Shown: positions 25,939 through 34,626 of the stretch, piece after piece
How the letters are laid out: the number at the start of each line of letters is the position of its first letter
How positions within the stretch are numbered: the stretch's first letter is position 1
From: an uncultured Bacillota bacterium
Lineage (GTDB): Bacteria; Bacillota; Clostridia; Peptostreptococcales; Anaerovoracaceae
Assembly (NCBI GenBank): GCA_927441425.1
Contig: CAKMKG010000026.1
Span: 1-64,000 of the forward strand
Length of the DNA: 64,000 nucleotides
Direction of reading: 5' to 3'
The notes under the pieces: model-generated
Databases searched by the model: none
Told to the model about the DNA's origin: nothing
What the model saw: the letters and a program-made list of their open reading frames with translations, nothing else
Made by a program: the position numbers and the translations under genes

Positions 25939-27075
25939 ATGAATCACTTAATAAGGAAATACCGTCAAGATCTTCATCGTATTCCGGAGCTTGGATACGA
26001 GGTATATAAAACAAAGGCTTATATTCTGGAGCAATTGAAGCGATACAATTGTGAAGTCACTGCGGTATGCGGAACCGGCGTCTGCGCTTTCTTCCAGTCG
26101 AAAGAAGAAAACGGTACCGGCAAAGGCAGGGATAAGACCATTGCGTTGCGCAGCGACATGGACGGGCTTCCCGTCACAGAGGAAACCGGTGCTGCCTATT
26201 GCTCGGTCCATGAAGGAGCGATGCACGCCTGCGGACACGACGGCCACATGGCAATGCTCCTTGCCATTGCGGGAGAATTGGATCAGATCATTCACACGCT
26301 GTCCCATAATGTGCTGCTGATTTTCCAGCCTGCCGAGGAAACGGAAGGAGGCGCGAAAGATCTCTGTGCAACAGGAATTCTTTCAAAATATGGCGTAAAG
26401 AGAATTTATGGCTTTCATCTATGGCCTATGCTTCCTAAAAATGTCATTGGCTCCAGAGCCAATGAATTCATGGCGAAGTCAAGCGAGCTCGATATCATAA
26501 TCCAGGGAAAAAGCGTCCATTGTGCCAATGCGGAGCAAGGAATCGATGCACTGGCCATCGGCTGTGAATTGGTCAATGCACTCTATCAAATGGTCAGTTC
26601 AGAGCTACCCGAATCAGAATACCGCCTATTGAAATTTGGAAAGATGACAAGCGGAACAGTTCGGAATGCAATTGCTGCAAAAACGGTTTTACAGGGCTCG
26701 GTGCGCTGCTTTCATGAAGATACCGGCAATTTTCTGTTTCGTCGAATAGAAGAGATCGCCGCCTTATTTGAAGATAACTACGGATGCAGCATCACCTTTG
26801 TGCGCAATGACGGCCACCCTGCGGTAATCAATGATCCTCAGCTCTTCGAAGAGGCGAAGAAGCTCCTGTCGGATTATGAATTCCACACCTTCGATAAACC
26901 TTTTATGCTTGCAGAAGACTTCTCCTGTTACCAGAAGGAAGTTCTCGGCTTGTTTCTGTTCTTAGGAACCGGCACGAACATCCCGCTCCACAGCAATACC
27001 TTCGATTTTGACGAGGATGTGCTCTGCACCGGAGTCGAGGTGTACCTGAAGCTATTGAAGGAGGTCAGGGTGTAA
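25939..27075 (+). CDS. M20 family amidohydrolase, possibly N-acetyldiaminopimelate deacetylase
   Basis: The 378-residue protein belongs to the M20D aminoacylase group: YRQDLHRIPELGYE at the start, LRSDMDGLPV, the metal ligands in HACGHDGHMAML, FQPAEETEGGA with the catalytic Glu pair, GFHLWP, and a late His in PLHSNTFDF. An insertion domain (about 185-300) mediates dimerisation. The genome uses DapH, which requires an acetyl-DAP deacetylase (DapL/YkuR) of this family and size, and this gene sits just upstream of the lysine leader on the opposite strand. That assignment is an inference; hippurate- or indole-acetyl-amino-acid hydrolysis are alternatives. Confidence 0.85.
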   Translation: MNHLIRKYRQDLHRIPELGYEVYKTKAYILEQLKRYNCEVTAVCGTGVCAFFQSKEENGTGKGRDKTIALRSDMDGLPVTEETGAAYCSVHEGAMHACGHDGHMAMLLAIAGELDQIIHTLSHNVLLIFQPAEETEGGAKDLCATGILSKYGVKRIYGFHLWPMLPKNVIGSRANEFMAKSSELDIIIQGKSVHCANAEQGIDALAIGCELVNALYQMVSSELPESEYRLLKFGKMTSGTVRNAIAAKTVLQGSVRCFHEDTGNFLFRRIEEIAALFEDNYGCSITFVRNDGHPAVINDPQLFEEAKKLLSDYEFHTFDKPFMLAEDFSCYQKEVLGLFLFLGTGTNIPLHSNTFDFDEDVLCTGVEVYLKLLKEVRV

Positions 27076-27123
27076 CGTTTGTTGCCATATGTTAACTTAT
27101 AATATGCCTATTGATTTAATGGT

Positions 27124-27489
27124 TTACGCTAATGTTAAAGCAAAGACGCAGAGCAAATAAAGCAGCAACGAAATTGCGGATATGCCCATCACAGCGAGGA
27201 TTTTCATAGCGACGTTTAATTTGCTTCTCAGAACGCTGTAATTGAAGATGGAACCCAATACACCAAAGAGGCCTCCGATTGCGCCTCCTATGAATATGAG
27301 AATAATAGGAAGACCGCCAAATATGTACTTATACCATTTTAAAGGTGGAGTAACCCGAATTTTTTCTCCACTCAAAAAAACTGATAAGTCGCCGAAGAGC
27401 GAGGGTTTTAATACAAGCGTTTTTTCTGTACCAGTTGAATCTGGAATTGGGACGGGGGTGCGGACATAAAGTTGGACACCAGTGGCGCT
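27124..27489 (-). pseudogene. 5'-truncated fragment of a two-helix membrane protein
   Basis: The frame is open from a stop at 27490 to the stop at 27124 and reads like a real protein (VRTPVPIPDSTGTEKTLVLK, then LSGEKIRVTPPLKWYKYIFG and two hydrophobic helices), yet it has no ATG or GTG start. A TTG at 27375 lacks a ribosome site. The upstream boundary contains CGGACATAAAGTTGGACACC, reminiscent of insertion-sequence ends. A small intact membrane protein using TTG is the alternative. The family was not recognised. Confidence 0.4.
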
Positions 27490-27648
27490 TTAAATGTCAT
27501 ATTATGATTTTTTAATTCAATCTACCTCTTTAATACTATATATCATCACTTGGAAAATAGTTTGCCTTAATAATCTCACCACTTAGCTTTTTTAAGCTTT
27601 TTAACCGTATCTGTTTGCTTTATCTCATTTTAATTTACATAAGAAAGC

Positions 27649-27680
27649 AACCGCTCTCAGTTTAATGTCTGAAAGCGGCT
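27649..27680 (-). terminator. Terminator after the RHS-immunity pair
   Basis: AGCCGCTTTCAG and CTGAGAGCGGTT pair with an 8-base loop on the minus strand, followed by GCTTTCTTATG. It lies about 30 bases past the stop of the putative immunity gene. The 160 bases beyond it to the truncated fragment hold nothing recognisable. Confidence 0.65.
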
Positions 27681-27712
27681 GCAATATGAATTGGTTCAAT
27701 TTTGATTTAGAT

Positions 27713-28033
27713 TTAATTTATAACTTGCTTGATCGCCTTAATAAGCGTATCATAACCACAACCCGTATTTTCCGAATGGCTAACTATTAACTGCTGATCG
27801 GACCAATGGGTACTTCCACTCAACTTTTTATCCATATATATATCATCTCTGTCTTGAAAAAATCTTAAGGTCAATTTATCATTTGAAAGTTCAACAACAG
27901 CGTTTCCAAAGTGTTCTGGATATATTTCAAGATTAGATAACCTATAACCTTTACCTTGGATTATTAAATCGATTTGAGCGAGTATCCACTTTTTTTCCTT
28001 TTCTCGATTTTCGTTTATTTTAAGAGAAATCAT
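27713..28033 (-). CDS. Putative immunity protein for the RHS toxin
   Basis: A 106-residue cytoplasmic protein without signal peptide or membrane segments, starting MISLKINENREKEKKW and rich in charged residues. Its ATG overlaps the RHS stop by 4 bases (ATGA), the usual layout for a polymorphic toxin and its cognate immunity protein. The family was not recognised; the role rests on position, size and coupling. A terminator follows, so it is the last gene of the cassette. Confidence 0.6.
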   Translation of the reverse strand: MISLKINENREKEKKWILAQIDLIIQGKGYRLSNLEIYPEHFGNAVVELSNDKLTLRFFQDRDDIYMDKKLSGSTHWSDQQLIVSHSENTGCGYDTLIKAIKQVIN

Positions 28034-31000
28034 TTAATCATACGCCACCCTTCATCAACAATCCGATATCCGTTATTTAATAAATATTGAATTTCCGAGT
28101 AAAGATATGAACCCTCTTTAGCTGTATACGCATTAGTTGAAAAAATGAATTCATGTCCTTTTGCCATTGATTTATTCAAAAACTCTTGATTGAGAGCCCA
28201 TTTTTGTGTACTGGTTAACTTACTCCAAACTTGGGAAGGAACATCAAAAACCCGAGCTTTTAGTTTGTCTGCTAATTGAAGATATCCCGGATTACTGCCT
28301 AATACTGTATATTGAACCGCTGCATTCTGAACATTTTTAGTTAAGAACGCTCCTCCCGCAGCTAATCCACCTGTGTTCATTGCCACAGCAAGCGAGCTAA
28401 AACCTGTTCCTACTGCAAGAGTTGAAGCGGTTGCACTTCCAGCAACAAGAACACCCGCAGCCGCTCCACCTGTCAGCCCAATAGCGCCGCCTATCGCTGC
28501 TCCGCCTACGACATTCTGCCATCGAACCTGCCCATACTTGTTGTATGAGTAAATCCCACCTGCAACGCCTCCGACAACCGCTCCCACTGCTCCGGTTACT
28601 ACCATAAATATATGGCCATCCTGGTCAATGTACATGACGGGATTGTTGCCGCAGTAGACATAAAGATTGGTACTCTGACTTATGGCGTTGAAGTCTGGCG
28701 TATATGTGTAAGTATTTAAGCCTAACGGGTCGAAGCGCCCATTGGTCTTTACAGGATAATCCCCGTAAATCATGTTATTCGGATTCCAGTGGGTATCTTC
28801 TGTCAAGAAGCGGCCTGTTGTCGGATTATAGTCTCTGGCTCGTAAATAATAAGTGCCACTGCTTAAATCGTTATACTCTCCACTGTATCGAAATGGGTTT
28901 GTATCGTCAGAATCAATGTCCTTTTCATTTCCAAAGGCATCATAGGTATATGCTTTAGTAACTGTTCCAGTGCTGTCAGTTAATTGTACCACATCTCCAT
29001 GCCCATTGAACAGATACCAGCCATTGTCATCACTCTTTATAAGTCCGATACCCCGGATAAACCGGTTGGTGACAGCATCGTCTTCATCAATCTCCAGTAT
29101 GATCTGGTTTCCTTCCCATACATGTGTTGTTGTTACTCCATCTACAGTCTTTGAAAACCTGAGTCCCTCCGGTTTATAGGTAAAGATGCTTGATCCGCTG
29201 GCATTTTGTACTCCGGTCATCCGTCCAAAGCCATCGTATTTGTAAAGCTCTGCTCCGGTCATGTCGAATGAAAGTTCAGGAATCTCGCTGCCACTGCTGG
29301 CAGTCAGGGTTCCTGTTCTTTTTGCAATGGTATTGCCGTTGTTATCGTAGAAATAGTCGGTTACTTCCGTAACACTGCCAGTTACCCTTGTTTCATCCGT
29401 GAGCCGGTTGTTCAGGTCATAATCATAATTTGCGGTATAGCTTTCCGCTCCGCTGACAGTCATGGACGCACGGTTCCCAGCAGGATCAAAGGTGTAAGCT
29501 TTAGTGACAGCGTCGGCTGCGCTGCTTTCTGCTTCCTGAGTCAGCCTTCCCAGCCCGTCATAGCTATAGCTTGTCTGTCTCCCCGTGTAGTCTGCCTTCG
29601 TCGCCTGATTTCCGTCAAGGTAATAGGTATAGGCGTAGCTTGAAAGAGTCGATGAGCCTTTCATATTTTCAAGCGAGGTTACAAGGTTTGCCAGATTGTA
29701 GTCATAATCCGTGCCGGTACCGTTTCCGTATGTAAGGCTGTTCCTATTTCCATTGGCATCATAGGTGTATGACGCTACTAAGTCTCCAGCTTCGTAAACC
29801 TCGGCCAGCCTATCCTTTTTATCATACACGAACGACGTGGTTTTCACCAGCGTATCGTTGACCTTGACAACTGACGTTTTCAGATTACCTTTAACATCAT
29901 AGGTGTAATCCTTTTCCACACCTTTTGAATCGACCTCAGTGATTACCCTGCCAAGCTCATCATAGGTGTAATCTGTTCGCAGGTTTTCATTCTCAATATA
30001 GGCAAGAGTTCCCGTTGATGTATATGCCATTGTTTCAAGCTGCAATGCTCCTTCACTGGTAATACTCTGACTAAGCTTTCTGGCAAGTCCATCATAGGTA
30101 TAGTTTGTGGTCAGACCATTCTTATCTGTTTTGGTGGTCATGTTGCCGTTGATATCATAAGTATAGGTTTCTTCCTGTCCTAATGGATCGGTCAATCTTG
30201 TCAGGTTTCCATTCCGGTCATACTCATATTCTGTGCGCTGTGTGCCGTTGCCAGTTACCATTGCCGTCATATTTCCTGCGGCATCATACTCATAATCCAC
30301 TTGGTTTGCAACTGTGCTGCCATCATAGCTTTTTACCTTCACTAGTTGGTCTCTATTGTTGTATACATACTCTACCTTTGTATAGGATTCAGCCGCTTCG
30401 GGCAGATTGTTTGCGACCTGCTTTTGGGCAAGGTTTCCATTGGCGTCATAGTAGTACTTTGTAACAGCCGTTGAACCTACAGTAAACGGAGTAACTTCTT
30501 TAATGAGTCGGCTAAGGGCATCATAGTTGTAAACAGTGCTGTAGGTTCCCCCAGCCGCATTGTTCTTTGCATCTGTCACAGAAATTTTGCGTCCCGCGGC
30601 ATCATAGGCTGTGGTAATATAGTTTCCAAAAACATCGTATTGCTTTGCGACATTTCCAGCAAAGTCATATTCATATTTAGTGGTAAAGTCCTCTGTAAAA
30701 CTTTCTGCATTCGCTCTGGCGGACTTTTCCTTCACCACTTCTCCAAGGTAGTTGTAAGCAAAGATATTGAATATCTCAGTCCCGTTAACAAACCGCCCTT
30801 GTTTTGTCACTCTTCCATATTTATCAGTATACTCGGTAGTGACGATTGCCGCACTGTTTCCGTCTCCTGCAACAGTCTTTGTTGTTTTGTCATCATAATA
30901 TGCATAGTTTTCCTGTGAAAGGGTCTGACCAGTTGAATTCTTAGAACTGTTTTGTATAATTCGGTCCTTGTGATCGTAGCTATAAGTAGTAGCTCCTCCA

Positions 31001-34000
31001 CCTTCGGAAAGATTGTTCTGCTCTTTTGTCAATCTGAATAGATTGTCATATTCATTTGCTCTAAGTAAAGTGGCAGTCCCTCCGTAAACGCTGTAAATGG
31101 CGGTCAAGTTTCCTGCTTTATCATACTGGTAGCGGGTAACGAACCCTCTCTCGTCGGTTACTGTTGTCTGGTTTGAGGCAGTGTTGTAGACATAAGTCTT
31201 CGTAATGCTTCCAGGGTATGTAACCTGTATTATCCTACCGATATCATCGTAGGCATAGGTAGTAACAATTCCCTTACCATCTGTTTCCGTCAGGATTCTT
31301 CCATAGATGTCATAGGTTGCCTGTCTTCCTACATTTCCAATATTGACTCCGTCCGCATCAATAATATTTAGTACTGTAATTCCAGTCAGATAAGTGCCGT
31401 CCATATAGGTATAGTCTGTTTCCGTGTAGGAATCAGTGCTAAGGTCCGTATATTCTTTGCCCTCCGTAACATTTCCATAGTTGTCGTAAACGAATTCGCT
31501 CTTTGATTTTAAAGTACCATTTTCATGAACCAGCGACTGGGCAACGGTCTTACCATCGCCCGACGGCACATTTTGCTCGCTAATCGTTGTAGCGGCGTCT
31601 CGTTTATAGGTCTTGCCCGTTAAGTAGTTATATATATCATGATAGGACATGGAAACCTTATATTCCGTATCTGAAGTATTCCCTTCTGAAAGTGTCGGCC
31701 AATATGCGATAGCATTTCCTCTATTGTTATAATCATAGCACTCTGTGGTTGTCCATGGTTGTCCATCTGAAGTATCATATCGTGAAGTTGTTACTCTTGT
31801 TTTCGATGGATGAACGATCCTATTATAGGTACGGTATTCCGTGGAGTTTGATTGAATCAAATTTAATCCCAGATATGTTTTCTCCTGAACACAGAATCCT
31901 CTAAAAGCGTCAAAATAGTATTTCTTCGTAATATTTCTGCCGGTGTCTTTTTCTAGTACCCACCAATCCATCCAATCATCAAAAGGATCACTTTCCGATA
32001 GCTCGTTATGATAACCATCAGCATTATATAAGAACTCCGTTAAGACTCCGTTTTTTTTGTATCGATAGGAATAGTCGTACTCTTTCTGGTTATATATCAC
32101 AGTGCCCTGTTGATCGTACCGCTTTTTGATTGCAATATCCTCAAAAACGCCATAGTCGTACCAGTTATTATACCTGCGATAATATTCATAGTTTACTGCC
32201 AGACCGGTAGGATAAGTAATTTTTGTTAACCCCGCATAATAGTTTGGATAATATTTATCTCCATCATCAAAGGTGTCACCACTCATAAACAATTTTGTCG
32301 CAGTCAGTTTATATCGTGCAGCAAAGTCTGTTCCACATAGAGTATCTGTATAGGTATAGGATGTTTCTTCCCCTTCCTGATTAATCACCTTCGATAAATT
32401 GTATTCATTATTTTGGCCGGGGAAACTTTCGTATTGATCAAAAGCGTTTAAGGTTCTTGCGGTATTGTGGTTAATTGCATAAGTAATTGTTTGTCCATCC
32501 GGAAGTGTTAAAATCTTGTTATACCCGGTACTGGTTGCTGTATTAGTGAGGGTAATTACTCTTCCAAGGGTGTCGGTTATTGTTACTACAAGCATATTAT
32601 TAACAGTCGTGTATGTAAACGAAATAGTATTGCCAAAACGGTCGACAATCGCAATCAGTCTTCCGCCGCTATTAAAGTATTCTATTTTGCCATCCGCATA
32701 AGTTACATTGTATGACGAAGACTGACCCGCGACTGTATTTGTTCCTGTTGCAAATATGACATCTTTGTATGTATAATGTCCTAAGTTGTTGACCCAGTTT
32801 GTGGACACACCGAATTCTCTGCCGTCTGATAAATGCAGTTTCATATAATCATAATAAAAATCATCTATATCTATGTAAGAAAAATTGAAGCTCCATCCTG
32901 CACCTAACTGCCACATTTTTTCATTTAAAGTAAGCGGATTGGTCATTTGTTTCGCTGACATATATGTTTGACTAGTTGTCATGGTCTTTTTATATAAATA
33001 TGCTGAATAACGATTCCCTTCATCTTCTATTTGCTTCATATTATAATAGCCCATGAATGACTTTGAATACATCAGGTCATCTAGTATTATTTTATAGGAT
33101 GTTGTATTAGTTTGATCTCCCATCGTTCCATCTGCATTTTTTGCAAAATATCTCTCTCTTTCGTATACATTCATCCTTGAATCTTTGGCAGATCCAGTTG
33201 AACTTGTTCTATATTGCAGTTTGCTAATCACATCATAATAATTAGCTTGCTCCGTGCTGTATTGTCTTTCTAGTACGAGATCTAATCCGCCTGCCCCAGG
33301 AAGAACCGCATCTGTTACATTATAATCTAAAGTCCCCGAACTCAAGTTAATTTGCTCATTTGCTGCACTTGTATGCTGAAAAGGAGCGCCCAACATTTTT
33401 TCTTTATCGTATTTCACATCTGTAAATGGGTTCGCGTCTGTCGTCATAGCTGTTGCTCTTAGCATTCCAGTTCCATTTACCTGATCTAGTGATTCTTGCT
33501 CTTTTTCTGATATGACTGTATCCCTCGTGTTGTTTTGAATTGTTTGTTCAATTTCTTCCTCAGTAAATCCATAGCTTATCATCTTTGAATAAATAAGAAT
33601 GGCTTGTTCTATACTTTCGCCCTTTCTTACGGAATAAGCAAAGAATGCATCGCTGATTCCGAAAAAATTGCATATTTCTAACTTGCTTTCATCTGTTAAT
33701 CCGCTATATGTATCGGCAGACTGTAAGATGCTGCAGATATAGCTGGAGGTAGTCATAAGCACCTCTTTGGACTCTTGATAGTCGAGCATGGCGTAATAAA
33801 TCTGGCGTGCCAACTCTTCTGAAAGGGATGAGATATCCAGCTCGTTATATACCGCCTCTACTACAAAGTCTGGTAAACCTGTTCCTCCAGTAATATTAGT
33901 GACTTCGTAATCAGAGAAGGCTTCCACAGCATTCCCAGATTGGTCACAAAGCTGATCAATATCTCCAGATGGGTTATAATCAACTACCACTACATCCGAG

Positions 34001-34452
34001 GGTGTTACTGAATTGCCTAAGATTAAAATAGCCTTGTTATCATATACATCAATTTCCACGATATCAGCGGTAACCGACGATGCTATGTAACCTGTGTCTA
34101 CTGAAATTGTGTCGATTGAATCTTCCGAAAAGATGTTGCCTGCATCTCCTGCATTGTCATCTGATATTTTTACGAAAAGAACATTTAATGATGGAATCTT
34201 TTCTGCATCTAGCGCCTTGTCAAAGGACAATGTTAAGATGGTTCCATTGATTAGGGCCTTATCCAAAACAGGTGCTGTATCTGTTTCCCCAAAAGCTCTA
34301 AACTCCTGATCAATGTTTTGAATTATATCTGTATTTACTGCTAAATTGTTACCAGAAGCCCCTGCGAATACATTTACGGTTTGAAAGCTAAACGATGTAG
34401 AAATCAAACAAGCAATTATCACAATACTTGTGATTTTTTTTATTATATTCAT
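28030..34452 (-). CDS. Secreted RHS/YD-repeat protein with C-terminal toxin-like domain
   Basis: The 2140-residue protein has a Sec signal peptide (about 1-31, ending VFA), a SwmB/Ig-like segment (about 55-190), a linker, then a long RHS/YD-repeat shell (roughly 370-1900; many YDxxGN motifs) closing with YYLRARDYNPTTGRFLTED and DPLGL. After a Gly/Ala-rich hydrophobic stretch (about 1945-2045) comes a module of about 90 residues, starting VLGSNPGYLQLADK and containing KWALNQEFLNKSM and GSYLYSEIQYLLNNGYRI, which resembles C-terminal modules of other RHS proteins; I cannot name its activity. Like WapA, it is probably exported and acts on rival cells. It follows the subtilisin gene by 174 bases. 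Confidence 0.85.
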   Translation of the reverse strand: MNIIKKITSIVIIACLISTSFSFQTVNVFAGASGNNLAVNTDIIQNIDQEFRAFGETDTAPVLDKALINGTILTLSFDKALDAEKIPSLNVLFVKISDDNAGDAGNIFSEDSIDTISVDTGYIASSVTADIVEIDVYDNKAILILGNSVTPSDVVVVDYNPSGDIDQLCDQSGNAVEAFSDYEVTNITGGTGLPDFVVEAVYNELDISSLSEELARQIYYAMLDYQESKEVLMTTSSYICSILQSADTYSGLTDESKLEICNFFGISDAFFAYSVRKGESIEQAILIYSKMISYGFTEEEIEQTIQNNTRDTVISEKEQESLDQVNGTGMLRATAMTTDANPFTDVKYDKEKMLGAPFQHTSAANEQINLSSGTLDYNVTDAVLPGAGGLDLVLERQYSTEQANYYDVISKLQYRTSSTGSAKDSRMNVYERERYFAKNADGTMGDQTNTTSYKIILDDLMYSKSFMGYYNMKQIEDEGNRYSAYLYKKTMTTSQTYMSAKQMTNPLTLNEKMWQLGAGWSFNFSYIDIDDFYYDYMKLHLSDGREFGVSTNWVNNLGHYTYKDVIFATGTNTVAGQSSSYNVTYADGKIEYFNSGGRLIAIVDRFGNTISFTYTTVNNMLVVTITDTLGRVITLTNTATSTGYNKILTLPDGQTITYAINHNTARTLNAFDQYESFPGQNNEYNLSKVINQEGEETSYTYTDTLCGTDFAARYKLTATKLFMSGDTFDDGDKYYPNYYAGLTKITYPTGLAVNYEYYRRYNNWYDYGVFEDIAIKKRYDQQGTVIYNQKEYDYSYRYKKNGVLTEFLYNADGYHNELSESDPFDDWMDWWVLEKDTGRNITKKYYFDAFRGFCVQEKTYLGLNLIQSNSTEYRTYNRIVHPSKTRVTTSRYDTSDGQPWTTTECYDYNNRGNAIAYWPTLSEGNTSDTEYKVSMSYHDIYNYLTGKTYKRDAATTISEQNVPSGDGKTVAQSLVHENGTLKSKSEFVYDNYGNVTEGKEYTDLSTDSYTETDYTYMDGTYLTGITVLNIIDADGVNIGNVGRQATYDIYGRILTETDGKGIVTTYAYDDIGRIIQVTYPGSITKTYVYNTASNQTTVTDERGFVTRYQYDKAGNLTAIYSVYGGTATLLRANEYDNLFRLTKEQNNLSEGGGATTYSYDHKDRIIQNSSKNSTGQTLSQENYAYYDDKTTKTVAGDGNSAAIVTTEYTDKYGRVTKQGRFVNGTEIFNIFAYNYLGEVVKEKSARANAESFTEDFTTKYEYDFAGNVAKQYDVFGNYITTAYDAAGRKISVTDAKNNAAGGTYSTVYNYDALSRLIKEVTPFTVGSTAVTKYYYDANGNLAQKQVANNLPEAAESYTKVEYVYNNRDQLVKVKSYDGSTVANQVDYEYDAAGNMTAMVTGNGTQRTEYEYDRNGNLTRLTDPLGQEETYTYDINGNMTTKTDKNGLTTNYTYDGLARKLSQSITSEGALQLETMAYTSTGTLAYIENENLRTDYTYDELGRVITEVDSKGVEKDYTYDVKGNLKTSVVKVNDTLVKTTSFVYDKKDRLAEVYEAGDLVASYTYDANGNRNSLTYGNGTGTDYDYNLANLVTSLENMKGSSTLSSYAYTYYLDGNQATKADYTGRQTSYSYDGLGRLTQEAESSAADAVTKAYTFDPAGNRASMTVSGAESYTANYDYDLNNRLTDETRVTGSVTEVTDYFYDNNGNTIAKRTGTLTASSGSEIPELSFDMTGAELYKYDGFGRMTGVQNASGSSIFTYKPEGLRFSKTVDGVTTTHVWEGNQIILEIDEDDAVTNRFIRGIGLIKSDDNGWYLFNGHGDVVQLTDSTGTVTKAYTYDAFGNEKDIDSDDTNPFRYSGEYNDLSSGTYYLRARDYNPTTGRFLTEDTHWNPNNMIYGDYPVKTNGRFDPLGLNTYTYTPDFNAISQSTNLYVYCGNNPVMYIDQDGHIFMVVTGAVGAVVGGVAGGIYSYNKYGQVRWQNVVGGAAIGGAIGLTGGAAAGVLVAGSATASTLAVGTGFSSLAVAMNTGGLAAGGAFLTKNVQNAAVQYTVLGSNPGYLQLADKLKARVFDVPSQVWSKLTSTQKWALNQEFLNKSMAKGHEFIFSTNAYTAKEGSYLYSEIQYLLNNGYRIVDEGWRMIK

Positions 34453-34505
34453 TGTTTTTTCTCCTTTAACCTCTTCGATTGTTTCTAGGTATTAAGCATT
34501 AATGA

Positions 34506-34619
34506 TTATTTGACCTTTAAAAGCAAACTGATAATCATGAGATCCTGAGCATTCGTTTTATCTTCATTTGTTTCAATTTGCACCTCATAATCGATTAATA
34601 AAATATATACTTTAATTAT
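34506..34619 (-). pseudogene. Degenerate dockerin remnant downstream of the subtilisin gene
   Basis: Between the subtilisin stop and the RHS start, one minus-strand frame reads YEVQIETNEDKTNAQDLM followed by IISLLLKVK and a stop. TNAQDLMIIS is the second half of a dockerin calcium-loop repeat, and ETNED resembles its DxNxD start with residues missing. The frame has no start codon and differs from that of the subtilisin, whose own frame ends in TAA just upstream after a cohesin-like domain. I read it as a dockerin tail lost by deletion and frameshift. The rest of this gap shows only the RHS ribosome site (AAAGGAG). Confidence 0.5.
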
Positions 34620-34626
34620 CTAAGCC

